Shown one piece after another: positions 6,772 through 13,496 of a stretch of DNA of 18,583 nt. Within the stretch, counting starts at the first letter, position 1; each line of letters starts with the position of its first letter. This stretch comes from Promicromonosporaceae bacterium (GTDB taxonomy: Bacteria; Actinomycetota; Actinomycetes; Actinomycetales; Cellulomonadaceae). The position numbers were made by a program, and so were the translations under genes. Below the pieces are notes generated by a model. The model searched no databases, had not been told where the DNA came from, and saw only the letters and a list, made by a program, of their open reading frames with translations. The stretch spans positions 1 to 18,583 of the forward strand of contig WQZL01000025.1 in NCBI GenBank assembly GCA_009780755.1, read 5' to 3'.

Positions 6772-7875
6772 TTAGCGGTCTACGCGGGCGGAACCGCCAC
6801 CGGCTAGCTTGCGGACCTCGGCCAAGGTGGCGGTGGTGGTGTCACCAGGGGTGGTCATGGCGATGGCGGCGTGGGCGGCGCCGTATTCGACGGCCTCTTG
6901 CAGCGTGTCTAGCTCCATCAGGCCGTAGGCCAGACCCGAGGCGAAAGAATCGCCGCCGCCGACGCGGTCGTAGATTTCCATGTTCGGGCGGTGCGTCGCC
7001 TCGGCGAAGCCTTCCGCCCGGCTCCAGGCGATGGCGCCCCAGTCGTTGATCGAGGCAGTTTTGACGCCGCGCAGAGTGGTGCCGATGGCTTGGAAGTTTG
7101 GGTAGGCGGCGCTGGCCTGTTCGATCATCGCCCGAAATGCCGTGGTGTCGAGATCGGTCAGGTTCTCGTCTACACCCTCAACGTGGAAGCCGAGCGAGGC
7201 GGTGAAGTCCTCCTCGTTGCCGATCATCACATCCACCAGTGAAGCGAGGCGCTTGTTTACTTGCCTAGCGCGGGCCTCCCCGCCGATGCCCTTCCACAGC
7301 GAGGGGCGGAAATTCAGGTCATAGGAAATCACCGTGCCATGCTTCTTCGCCGCGCGCATGGCCTCCTCAGCCACATCCGCCGTTGATTCGGAAAGCGCCG
7401 CGAAGATGCCGCCGGTATGGAACCAGCGCACGCCCTGGGCGAAGATGGCATCCCAGTCCACATCGCCGGGCCGCAGCTGGGAGACCGCCGTGTTGCCCCG
7501 GTCACTTAAGCCCACGGCGCCACGCACACCAAAGCCGCGCTCGGTGAAGTTCAGTCCATTGCGCACGGTACGGCCGATGCCGTCGTACTGCTTCCACTGG
7601 ATGTGCGACGTATCCACGCCGCCTTGCAAAATGAAATCCTCGATCAACCGGCCCACTTCGTTATCCGCGAAGGCGGTGACGATGGCGGTGCGCATCCCAA
7701 AGCAGCGGCGCAGACCGCGGGCCACGTTGTATTCGCCGCCACCCTCCCAGGCGTCAAACGTGCGGGTGGTGCGGATGCGTCGGTCGCCGGGGTCGAGGCG
7801 CAGCATCACCTCGCCAAGAGAGATCGCGTCATAGCGGCAGTCGGCGGCAGGGCGGGTCTGGATCGAGATGCTCAT
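6772..7875 (-). CDS. kdgK: PfkB-family sugar kinase, probable 2-keto-3-deoxygluconate kinase
   Basis: This 367-residue ribokinase-fold enzyme probably phosphorylates 2-keto-3-deoxygluconate to KDPG with ATP. Family marks are the N-terminal GGGEYNVARGL (45-55), DLNFRPSLW (186-194), and the second PfkB signature DRVGGGDSFASGLAYGL (303-319), with Asp309 as catalytic base and GGGD in place of the usual GAGD. The start ATG at 7875 has AAGGAG 8 bases upstream. It lies 52 bases downstream of the KDPG aldolase gene on the same strand, so the two enzymes of the pathway are probably co-transcribed. That context is the main reason for preferring KDG over other sugars. The exact substrate is inferred. 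Confidence 0.85.
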   Translation of the reverse strand: MSISIQTRPAADCRYDAISLGEVMLRLDPGDRRIRTTRTFDAWEGGGEYNVARGLRRCFGMRTAIVTAFADNEVGRLIEDFILQGGVDTSHIQWKQYDGIGRTVRNGLNFTERGFGVRGAVGLSDRGNTAVSQLRPGDVDWDAIFAQGVRWFHTGGIFAALSESTADVAEEAMRAAKKHGTVISYDLNFRPSLWKGIGGEARARQVNKRLASLVDVMIGNEEDFTASLGFHVEGVDENLTDLDTTAFRAMIEQASAAYPNFQAIGTTLRGVKTASINDWGAIAWSRAEGFAEATHRPNMEIYDRVGGGDSFASGLAYGLMELDTLQEAVEYGAAHAAIAMTTPGDTTTATLAEVRKLAGGGSARVDR

Positions 7876-7897
7876 TGGGGTAGCTCCTTGAGGTGCT

Positions 7898-7908
7898 TGG
7901 TTTCGACA
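7898..7908. repeat. Possible remnant of the dispersed palindromic repeat
   Basis: TGGTTTCGACA in the eda-kdgK spacer matches, on the opposite strand, 11 bases of copy A (2280-2290). The other arm is not preserved, so this is only a candidate remnant. Confidence 0.2.
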
Positions 7909-7927
7909 TGGACCGCAAGTGGCGCCC

Positions 7928-8563
7928 TCAACCGGCGGTGGCGGCTAGTTTTACGGCCTCAGTGGTGCGGCGGGTGATCTCGGGCCAATCCCCAGCGGTG
8001 ACGAGCGGGCGCTCCACCATCCAGGAACCGCCAGCGGCGATCACGGCCGGAATCGACAGGTAGTCATGCAGGTTTGCCGCGTTCACCCCACCGGTGGGCA
8101 TGAATCTTACCTGCGGGAATGGCCCGGCAAGCGCCTTGATGGCGGCTGGCCCACCAACGACGGCGGCGGGGAACAGCTTGACCACCGAAACGCCCAGATC
8201 GAGGGCACGCATCACATCGGATGCGGAGGCGACGCCGGGCAAGATGGGCACACCCAACTCGTTTGCTCGCCTGATTACCGGCTCAAAGGTGCCCGGCGAG
8301 ACGATGAATCGCGCGCCCGCCGCGACCACCTCCTCTACCTGCCGAGCGGAGATGACGGTGCCCGCGCCAACCAGCACATTGGGCCGCTGAGTGGCGACGG
8401 CGCGCACGGCGTCGAGCGCGTTCGGCATCCGCAGGGTGATCTCGGCGACCGGCAGCCCGCCAGCCGCTAAGGCGTCGGCGAGGGCCAACCCCTCGACTGC
8501 GCCATCAACCACAACAACAGGGACAATGCGCAGGTCAGCAATGGCCACCATAGCCTCAGACAT
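7928..8563 (-). CDS. eda: 2-dehydro-3-deoxyphosphogluconate aldolase / 4-hydroxy-2-oxoglutarate aldolase
   Basis: This 211-residue class I aldolase cleaves KDPG to pyruvate and glyceraldehyde-3-phosphate. Key parts are the catalytic Glu41 with Arg45 (VAEITLRMP), GAGTV (66-70), SPGTFEP (89-95), LPGVAS (108-113), the Schiff-base Lys129 in VVKLFPA, and the phosphate-binding PTGGVN (156-161). The start is the ATG at 8563, with GGAG 5 bases upstream. The frame stays open for 155 more codons upstream, but that part has no homology-like features and runs across the promoter region. It is the first gene of a two-gene operon with the KDG kinase gene. A 12-bp palindrome of LacI-operator type lies 25 bases before the start. 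Confidence 0.93.
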   Translation of the reverse strand: MSEAMVAIADLRIVPVVVVDGAVEGLALADALAAGGLPVAEITLRMPNALDAVRAVATQRPNVLVGAGTVISARQVEEVVAAGARFIVSPGTFEPVIRRANELGVPILPGVASASDVMRALDLGVSVVKLFPAAVVGGPAAIKALAGPFPQVRFMPTGGVNAANLHDYLSIPAVIAAGGSWMVERPLVTAGDWPEITRRTTEAVKLAATAG

Positions 8564-8587
8564 ATTTCTCCGTAACAGGTTGAAAAG

Positions 8588-8599
8588 CGAAACGTTTCG
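8588..8599. promoter_or_regulatory. LacI-family type operator upstream of eda
   Basis: CGAAACGTTTCG is a perfect 12-bp palindrome with the central CG typical of LacI-family operators. It lies just upstream of the eda-kdgK operon, so a sugar-acid-responsive regulator encoded outside this window is expected. Confidence 0.55.
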
Positions 8600-8601
8600 A
8601 T

Positions 8602-8615
8602 GGGTAACGCTACCC
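8602..8615. promoter_or_regulatory. Second small palindrome next to the eda operator
   Basis: GGGTA...TACCC arms (5 bp, 4-base centre) lie two bases beyond the CGAAACGTTTCG site. The pair could be a second regulator site or part of a promoter hairpin. The arms are short, so chance is possible. Confidence 0.25.
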
Positions 8616-8807
8616 GAGATAAAGACCACCAAGGCGGTCTGCGGCCAACAACCGATCATCTTTGCGCGCAATCTGGGCAGTTGAGCGCCAAAACGGGCGC
8701 GGCTGGGCGATGCCTCCGCGACAACCGCCTCTGCGGCGCGTACCCTGACCAGAGTTGCTTGTGCCCAGCTTTGGGTCGCCCGCATACCGATTTTGGAGTT
8801 TTTACCG

Positions 8808-10703
8808 ATGGATACCGATACCGGCAACCAGCCCACCCCGGCCATTTCACCTGCGAAGGGTAATACCAAGGCACTACCCGTCATCGTGCCCCCGACTGCC
8901 CCGCAGGCTGGCCCGGTAGCAATCCCAGCACCACCCCGCCCGGACGCTGCCGAACAACAGCCCGAGGGAAAGCAGAAAAGCAAGCTGGGCAAGCGATCCC
9001 TGCTGGCTGGGATCGGGCTAGTAATCATTGCGGCGATGTATTTTATTGCTCAGTGGTCGCTTCAGGATCGCGTGCCCACCGGAACCAACGTGGCCGGGGT
9101 ATACATCGGCGCACTATCCAGCGAGGATGCGATTGCGCGGCTGGCGGATCGGTTAGGCGAGCGAGCCGCCACCCCGGTTACGGTGATTGCCGGAGGCAAT
9201 GCGGTCGAGGTGATCCCGGCCGAGGCCGGTTTCGCCTTCGATCCGGCGGTGACCGTAGATGGCCTCACGGGTTTCTCCCTGGACCCCCAACGGCTGTGGC
9301 GGCACCTAGTGGGTACCTCGGAGGTAGAGCCGCGCGTGACGTTGAATCGAGAGCGCCTTGACGCCGTCGCTGCCGAGATCGCAGCGGAGCTGAATGTCGT
9401 TGCGGTTTCAGGCACGGTGGCGTTTAGCGGCACGGAGGTGGTGATGACCGAGGCTCATGAGGGCATAACCGTTGAGGCGGAGGCCGTAGCCACCGCCCTG
9501 ATCGACGGTTGGCTGGCCGCCGGGGAGACCCCCATCGAGGTGGTATATGAGATCACGCAGCCGACCATTAACGCCGCTACCACTCAGGCCGCCTACGAAG
9601 AGGCGCTAGCCCTAGTGGCCGGGCCGGTGATCGTGGAGGTGGGCGAGAATGATGTGACTCTGCCAGTTTCCCTGTTGGCACAGGCCGCGTCGATCCGTAC
9701 TGCGGGGAGTACCTTGAACGTCTCGCTGGATGGCGCGGCGCTGTACGACACGGTGGTGGTTTACGCCGAGGGGCTGCTCGCCGAGCCGGTTGACGCTCGA
9801 TTCGAGTTCGTCGATGGCCTCCCGGTGGTGGCCGGTGGCGATCCCGGCATGTTGCTGGATCGCGAAATGCTGGGTTCAGAGATTCAGGCGGCCACTCGCA
9901 CCGAGGCCCGCACCGCCGTGGTGCCGTTGGTGGAGCGCGCCCCGGCCATCACCCGTGAGTCGCTGGAGGCGCTGAATGTCAACGAGCTGGTGTCGGCCTT
10001 CTCCACCCCGCACACCGCCGATGAGACCCGCACCAATAACCTGCGGCGCGGCGCCCAACTGTTGACCGGCTACCTGATTATGCCTGGGGAAATCTTCTCT
10101 ATTACCGATGCGCTTAGCCCCATAACCTTGGCAAATGGTTTCTTCGAGGCTTCGGTGATCCGCGATGGCCGCTTCCAGCGGGGCATCGGTGGCGGCTTGT
10201 CCCAGGTGGCTACCACCACCTACAACGTCGGTTTCTTCGCCGGGTTCGAGGACATCTACCATCGTCCGCATTCCCTATTCTTGACGATGTACCCGCCGGG
10301 ACGCGAGGCCACCTTCGTGGTCAATTCCTTTGACATGCAGTTCCGCAATAACACACCGTACGCAGCCGTGATGAACGCCTGGGTGGCGGGCGGTTCCTTC
10401 CACGTGGAGCTATGGGGCACCCCGTACTTCAGGGTGGAGACCACGGCCAGTCCGCGCACAAATATCCGGCCCGCCGAATCGCGCCCCTGGACGTTCCCGG
10501 AACCCTGCGTGCCGCGCAACCCCGGCCAGCCGGGTTTCACCATCACGAACACCCGGCGCGTTTTCCGTCTCGACAACGACGAGATGGTGTTTGATGAGTC
10601 AAATACTCACATATACCAACCGACCCACGGCTGGTATTGTCCGGCCCCGGCGGCGCCTCCCGCGCCCCCAGCCAATCCTGACCCGCCTGCTGAGGAAGAT
10701 TAG
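8808..10703 (+). CDS. VanW family protein with peptidoglycan-binding-4 domain, membrane anchored
   Basis: From the ATG at 8808 (GGAG about 9 bases upstream) the product has 631 residues. Residues 1-60 are Pro/Ala/Gln-rich and probably cytoplasmic, 64-83 form one membrane helix (LLAGIGLVIIAAMYFIAQW), and the rest is outside. Residues of about 90-390 hold repeated alpha/beta segments of the type found N-terminal to VanW (peptidoglycan-binding-4 family). The VanW domain is at about 405-545, with NLRRGAQLLTGYLIMPGE from 411, GIGGGLSQVATTTYN from 459 and FRNNTPYAAVM further on. The tail ends in a Pro-rich run. VanW proteins occur with cell-wall functions and in vancomycin-resistance clusters, but their biochemical activity is unsettled, and no other van genes are present here. 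A TTG at 8793 is a less likely start. Its stop overlaps that of the convergent DUF4190 gene. Confidence 0.9.
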   Translation: MDTDTGNQPTPAISPAKGNTKALPVIVPPTAPQAGPVAIPAPPRPDAAEQQPEGKQKSKLGKRSLLAGIGLVIIAAMYFIAQWSLQDRVPTGTNVAGVYIGALSSEDAIARLADRLGERAATPVTVIAGGNAVEVIPAEAGFAFDPAVTVDGLTGFSLDPQRLWRHLVGTSEVEPRVTLNRERLDAVAAEIAAELNVVAVSGTVAFSGTEVVMTEAHEGITVEAEAVATALIDGWLAAGETPIEVVYEITQPTINAATTQAAYEEALALVAGPVIVEVGENDVTLPVSLLAQAASIRTAGSTLNVSLDGAALYDTVVVYAEGLLAEPVDARFEFVDGLPVVAGGDPGMLLDREMLGSEIQAATRTEARTAVVPLVERAPAITRESLEALNVNELVSAFSTPHTADETRTNNLRRGAQLLTGYLIMPGEIFSITDALSPITLANGFFEASVIRDGRFQRGIGGGLSQVATTTYNVGFFAGFEDIYHRPHSLFLTMYPPGREATFVVNSFDMQFRNNTPYAAVMNAWVAGGSFHVELWGTPYFRVETTASPRTNIRPAESRPWTFPEPCVPRNPGQPGFTITNTRRVFRLDNDEMVFDESNTHIYQPTHGWYCPAPAAPPAPPANPDPPAEED

Positions 10704-11095
10704 GACGCGATTGCGATCACCAGCCAGATGATGCCCAGAATGATTAGGGGCACCAGTACCAGGCCGATGGCGCCGACCACTATTCCGGCAATGGCCATGC
10801 CTCGACCGTTCTCCCCGGTTTCACCCACCTTTTTCAGACCAATGATGCCCAGCACGATGCCCACGACTGAGGCCAGCCACGGCAGGAAGGACAGCCCGGC
10901 GATGCTGCACGCCAACGACGCAACGCACAAGCCGTTGGTGGCCGGCGACTGCACGGGCGGGTAACCCTGCGGCGTGGCGTAGTAGCCCGGATGGGAGTAG
11001 GGCTGCCCAGGGTAAGGCGGCTGCGACGGGTAACCCGGCTGCTCTTCAGGTTGCGGGGAAGCGGACTCGACAGGGACACGCGATTCAGCACTCAT
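10700..11095 (-). CDS. DUF4190 domain membrane protein
   Basis: This 131-residue protein has an N-terminal cytoplasmic-type region (about 1-52) rich in Pro, Tyr, Gly and Gln, with repeated short phrases such as GYPSQPPYPGQPY. Two hydrophobic helices follow (about 56-87 and 100-130), joined by a loop GLKKVGETGENGRG (86-99). This layout, including the NGRGMAIAG turn, is that of DUF4190. The function of the family is unknown. I take the ATG at 11095; TAGGCT lies 6 bases before it, while an in-frame TTG at 11101 is unlikely. The gene follows pth on the same strand, 58 bases away, but probably has its own promoter. Confidence 0.85.
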   Translation of the reverse strand: MSAESRVPVESASPQPEEQPGYPSQPPYPGQPYSHPGYYATPQGYPPVQSPATNGLCVASLACSIAGLSFLPWLASVVGIVLGIIGLKKVGETGENGRGMAIAGIVVGAIGLVLVPLIILGIIWLVIAIAS

Positions 11096-11107
11096 ACCCA
11101 AAGCCTA
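11096..11107 (-). promoter_or_regulatory. Putative -10 box for a leaderless start (DUF4190 gene)
   Basis: TAGGCT (11107-11102, minus strand) is followed by 6 bases and then the ATG at 11095, identical in hexamer and spacing to the trmB start. Confidence 0.4.
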
Positions 11108-11153
11108 ACCGCTCACAGCAGAATGACGCAGGGTAGCCGTATACCTGGTGCAG

Positions 11154-11756
11154 TCAGCCAGTGCGGGAGTGGAACTTCTGCTGAGCGGCGATCAGACCCT
11201 CCGTGATGACGAGTTCTACGGCATCGGCGGCGTCATCGATCAGCAGGGGCAGGCGTTCACGCTCGGCGCCGGTGAAGTCGCGCAGCACGTAGTCGGCGGT
11301 GTCCATGCGGCCAGGGGGACGGCCAACGCCGACGCGCACACGCAGGTAATCCTTGGTATCTAGCGCTTTGGACACGTCGCGCAGGCCGTTGTGGCCGCCC
11401 TCTCCCCCACCGCTTTTCAACCTGATGGTGTCAAAGGGGATATCCACCTCGTCATGCACCACAAGCACGCGTTCGGGCGCCACGCCGTAGTAGGTGGCCA
11501 GCGTCGAGACGGGGCCACCGGAGCGGTTCATGTATGAAGACGGCTTCGCAAGCACGACGCGCGGGCCGGGCGCACCGCCAGGACTAACCCCCAGGCGTCC
11601 CTCGGCGACAACGGCCTGAGCGCGAGAATGCCGAGCGAACTTGGCCCCGATTCGCGTTGAGAGCAGGTCAAGCACCATCTGTCCGATGTTGTGCCGATTG
11701 CCCGCATACTTGGCGCCGGGGTTTCCCAGCCCCACGATCAGCCAAACGTCTGCCAT
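11154..11756 (-). CDS. pth: Peptidyl-tRNA hydrolase
   Basis: This 200-residue enzyme releases tRNA from prematurely dropped peptidyl-tRNA and is normally essential. The catalytic and binding residues match the bacterial family: Asn12 in GLGNPG, His22 in NRHNIG, Asn77 in KPSSYMN, Asp102 in VVHDEVDIPF, and Asn123 in GGEGGHNGLRD. The start is the ATG at 11756, where MADVWLIVGLGNPG begins in the usual way; GAGAG lies about 10 bases upstream. The frame is open for 45 more codons upstream, but that part crosses the terminator-like hairpin after rplY and is not expected to be translated. The rplY-pth order is common in bacteria. Confidence 0.95.
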   Translation of the reverse strand: MADVWLIVGLGNPGAKYAGNRHNIGQMVLDLLSTRIGAKFARHSRAQAVVAEGRLGVSPGGAPGPRVVLAKPSSYMNRSGGPVSTLATYYGVAPERVLVVHDEVDIPFDTIRLKSGGGEGGHNGLRDVSKALDTKDYLRVRVGVGRPPGRMDTADYVLRDFTGAERERLPLLIDDAADAVELVITEGLIAAQQKFHSRTG

Positions 11757-11841
11757 GTTTAAGTAGCTCTCTTCAGCATCGTCCGGCGCGGGGCCAGGAA
11801 TGGGCGAAGGCGTCGGGGCCAGGCTTAACCACCGGGGTAAG

Positions 11842-11877
11842 CGAAGGCGCCCGGACTTACTTGTCCGGGCGCCTTCG
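11842..11877 (-). terminator. Hairpin terminator after rplY
   Basis: CGAAGGCGCCCGGAC (11842-11856) and its exact reverse complement (11863-11877) form a 15-bp GC-rich stem with a 6-base loop, 24 bases past the rplY stop codon. No clear T-run follows on the minus strand, which is common for actinobacterial terminators. Its position before pth suggests at least partial separation of the two transcripts. Confidence 0.65.
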
Positions 11878-11900
11878 TTGGTTTTGCTCATGGCAGAGGC

Positions 11901-12491
11901 TTACTCCGCTGCCTCGGCGGCATCGTCGCCTTCACCCTCGGTGGCCTCAGTTTCGGCCTGCGGCTCCGTGATGCGAACCACGGGAGCGTCGGCGGCGTCC
12001 AGTCCGGTGGCCCCGGCCGGGTACTTGACCTCACCGGCGGTGATGACGGTGCCGACGGTCAGGCCGGTCACATCGATTTCGATCTGCTTGGGAATGTTCG
12101 TGGCCTCCGCCTCAATGGACAGGGTCTGCATATCAAGCAGGGTGATCGAGCCAGACATGGCGTCGCCAACCAGCACAATCGGCACCTCGACGGCGATCTT
12201 TTCGCCGGCCTTGACGATGAGCAGGTCAACATGTTCGATGATCTGGCGCACGGGGTCGCGCTGCACGTCCTTGGCCACGGCCAGCTGGGCGTTGCCGTCT
12301 AGCTCGATGGAGAACAGCGCGTTTGCCTGGCGCAACGCGAGCATGGTGTCGTGTGCGGGCAGGGAGACATGCAGCGGGTCGGTGCCGTGTCCATACAGGA
12401 CGGCGGGGATGCGACCGTCGCGGCGGGTCTGGCGGGCGGCGCCCTTACCGAACTTGGTGCGGGCCTGGGCGGCAAGCTTGATTTCAGCCAT
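11901..12491 (-). CDS. rplY: 50S ribosomal protein bL25, CTC form
   Basis: This 196-residue protein binds 5S rRNA in the large subunit. The N-terminal L25 domain is clear (MAEIKLAAQARTKFGKGAAR, then GRIPAVLYGHG), and a C-terminal TL5/CTC beta domain follows (about 95-180: IAVEVPIVLVGDA, IEIDVTGLTVG). The protein ends in an acidic Glu/Ala/Asp tail. The ATG at 12491 is supported by AGGAG 8 bases upstream. The frame is open further upstream but without a ribosome binding site. The 5' leader is long and contains competing stems near the ribosome binding site. Confidence 0.95.
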   Translation of the reverse strand: MAEIKLAAQARTKFGKGAARQTRRDGRIPAVLYGHGTDPLHVSLPAHDTMLALRQANALFSIELDGNAQLAVAKDVQRDPVRQIIEHVDLLIVKAGEKIAVEVPIVLVGDAMSGSITLLDMQTLSIEAEATNIPKQIEIDVTGLTVGTVITAGEVKYPAGATGLDAADAPVVRITEPQAETEATEGEGDDAAEAAE

Positions 12492-12513
12492 GTGGCTACT
12501 CCTTTTGATGGTG

Positions 12514-12562
12514 TTGCGTCGAGTGGGCGGCTGCGTCGACGCGGGACATCCGGCGGACGCAA
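12514..12562 (-). promoter_or_regulatory. Structured rplY leader with alternative stems
   Basis: On the minus strand TTGCGTC (12562-12556) can pair with GACGCAA (12520-12514), closing a loop that contains the palindrome GCGTCGACGC (12542-12533). The inner GCGTC and GACGC can instead pair with the outer elements, giving mutually exclusive folds about 20 bases before the start codon. This could be a translational control leader, though GC-rich self-complementarity arises easily by chance. Confidence 0.3.
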
Positions 12563-12683
12563 CCCCGGCGGCCCATCCCGAGCCTCCCGGCCCGAGTCGA
12601 AACCCAGGGTTCACCGCCCAGTCGATAACGGAGTCATCAGGCTCAAAGGCCCGTCAAACATCCCTCGCCGAGGCAACCGCCTC

Positions 12684-12713
12684 ACTCTACCGCTAAAGCC
12701 CACACCAGTCGAA
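12684..12713 (-). promoter_or_regulatory. Candidate rplY promoter
   Basis: TTCGAC (12713-12708) and TAGAGT (12689-12684) on the minus strand are separated by 18 bases. Use of this promoter would give an rplY leader of roughly 185 bases. Confidence 0.3.
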
Positions 12714-12729
12714 CCCGCGCCAACGTCAG

Positions 12730-13164
12730 CTAGATGGCGATCACCGTTATGTATTGCGCCGCCGCGGGGTCAAGCGATCTGAGCAGCCGTCCGTCAAAGG
12801 TGGCGAAGGTGGCTCCGGCCTGAATCGCGAGATTCACCAGGTGGAAATCCGTTACCTGTCGATAGCCAGCAAGGGTCAGCAGATCAAAAGCTGGCTCGTC
12901 CAGGGAGGAGTTGTCTGGCAAGAAACTATGTGACTCAAGAAGGCGGATTTGGCGGAGTACGTTCCGCGCGGAGGCCATCGTCTCCCCGCCAACCTTCGGG
13001 TTGGCCAGCAGCCGAAGCAACGCCGCCTCGGTAAGCGGGGTAGTGCAGAATCCTTCGACGGTGTCGAGCCAGCAGTGTGCGGCCTCATGGTAAGCATGCC
13101 GGGGATCGGCCAGGGCGAGCAGCACGTTGACGTCAAGCAGCGGCCGGGCCTCAGAAATCGTCAC
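12730..13164 (-). CDS. vapC: PIN-domain ribonuclease toxin, VapC family
   Basis: With the GTG start at 13164 (GAGG 6 bases upstream) the toxin has 144 residues. The PIN acidic set is complete: Asp11 (LLDVNVLLAL), Glu46 (PLTEAALL), Asp106 (QVTDFHLVNLA) and Asp124 (ATFDGRLL). The pattern DVNVLLAL with VTDFHLV and TFDGRLL is that of the mycobacterial-type VapC RNases. The gene overlaps the antitoxin gene by 14 bases. A TTG at 13176 would add four residues and is less likely. Its target RNA cannot be deduced. Confidence 0.88.
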   Translation of the reverse strand: MTISEARPLLDVNVLLALADPRHAYHEAAHCWLDTVEGFCTTPLTEAALLRLLANPKVGGETMASARNVLRQIRLLESHSFLPDNSSLDEPAFDLLTLAGYRQVTDFHLVNLAIQAGATFATFDGRLLRSLDPAAAQYITVIAI

Positions 13165-13372
13165 GGTGTGCCTCAACGAGTTCGCTGGTTATCACCCGGC
13201 TTGGAACGCTGGGATTGATTACGGGAAACCCGTGCCGCCGGGATGTGGGGGTGGCTTGTAGCCCGCGTAGGGCGATCTGGGATATCGCGTTGCCCAGCGA
13301 GATGCCCTCCTGCTGCGCCAGCGCCCGCCCGGCGGACAGCACCTTCGGGTCGAGATCAAGCGTAGTTCTCAT
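13151..13372 (-). CDS. vapB: Ribbon-helix-helix antitoxin, VapB family
   Basis: This 73-residue protein begins with MRTTLDLDPKVLSAGRALAQ, the beta-strand and first helix of a ribbon-helix-helix domain (about 1-40, continuing EGISLGNAISQIALRGL). The C-terminal half (PVINPSVPSRVITSELVEAHRDDF) is the expected toxin-binding arm. The ATG at 13372 lies directly at the end of a 29-bp palindrome and has no Shine-Dalgarno, so it is probably leaderless and autorepressed. It precedes and overlaps the PIN toxin gene. Confidence 0.87.
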   Translation of the reverse strand: MRTTLDLDPKVLSAGRALAQQEGISLGNAISQIALRGLQATPTSRRHGFPVINPSVPSRVITSELVEAHRDDF

Positions 13373-13399
13373 GCGTTGATGCTCTCAGCATCAACGCAT
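13371..13399. promoter_or_regulatory. 29-bp palindromic operator over the vapB promoter and start codon
   Basis: ATGCGTTGATGCT (13371-13383) and AGCATCAACGCAT (13387-13399) are exact reverse complements around a 3-base centre. The repeat covers most of the promoter spacer, the putative -10 and the first bases of the vapB start codon. Ribbon-helix-helix antitoxins typically repress through such sites. Confidence 0.7.
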
Positions 13400-13407
13400 C
13401 ACGTCAA
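13373..13407 (-). promoter_or_regulatory. vapBC promoter
   Basis: TTGACG (13407-13402) serves as a good -35; 17 bases later GAGCAT (13384-13379) is a weak -10, and the ATG follows after 6 bases. The geometry fits a leaderless promoter overlapped by the palindromic operator. Confidence 0.5.
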
Positions 13408-13438
13408 GCGATGACCCGAAATGTTGCCAGCCCGAACT

Positions 13439-13478
13439 AAGCAGCAGGCCCGGTCCTGGTGGGCCGGGCCTGCTGCTT
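13439..13478 (-). terminator. Hairpin terminator after the bS22 gene
   Basis: AAGCAGCAGGCCCGG (13439-13453) and its exact reverse complement (13464-13478) form a 15-bp stem with a 10-base loop. It lies 18 bases past the bS22 stop codon and before vapB on the same strand. There is no long T-run. Confidence 0.65.
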
Positions 13479-13496
13479 GGCATCTAGCGAGGATGC

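Noticed and set aside
8564..9028. 155-codon in-frame extension upstream of eda
   Set aside because: It has no ribosome binding site, crosses the operator palindrome, overlaps the VanW gene on the other strand and lacks any family-like sequence; the ATG at 8563 has GGAG in front.
8793..10703. VanW gene as part of a vancomycin-resistance cluster
   Set aside because: No vanR/S/H/A/X-type genes are present; stand-alone VanW proteins are common in Gram-positive chromosomes, and the M15 peptidase is more than 6 kb away.
11757..11891. 45-codon extension upstream of pth
   Set aside because: It reads through the hairpin after rplY; the protein family starts at MADVWLIVGLGNPG.
11800..12696. 298-codon plus-strand open frame opposite rplY
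   Set aside because: It is antisense to a certain ribosomal protein gene, with low-complexity Ser/Ala/Arg content and no recognisable domain.
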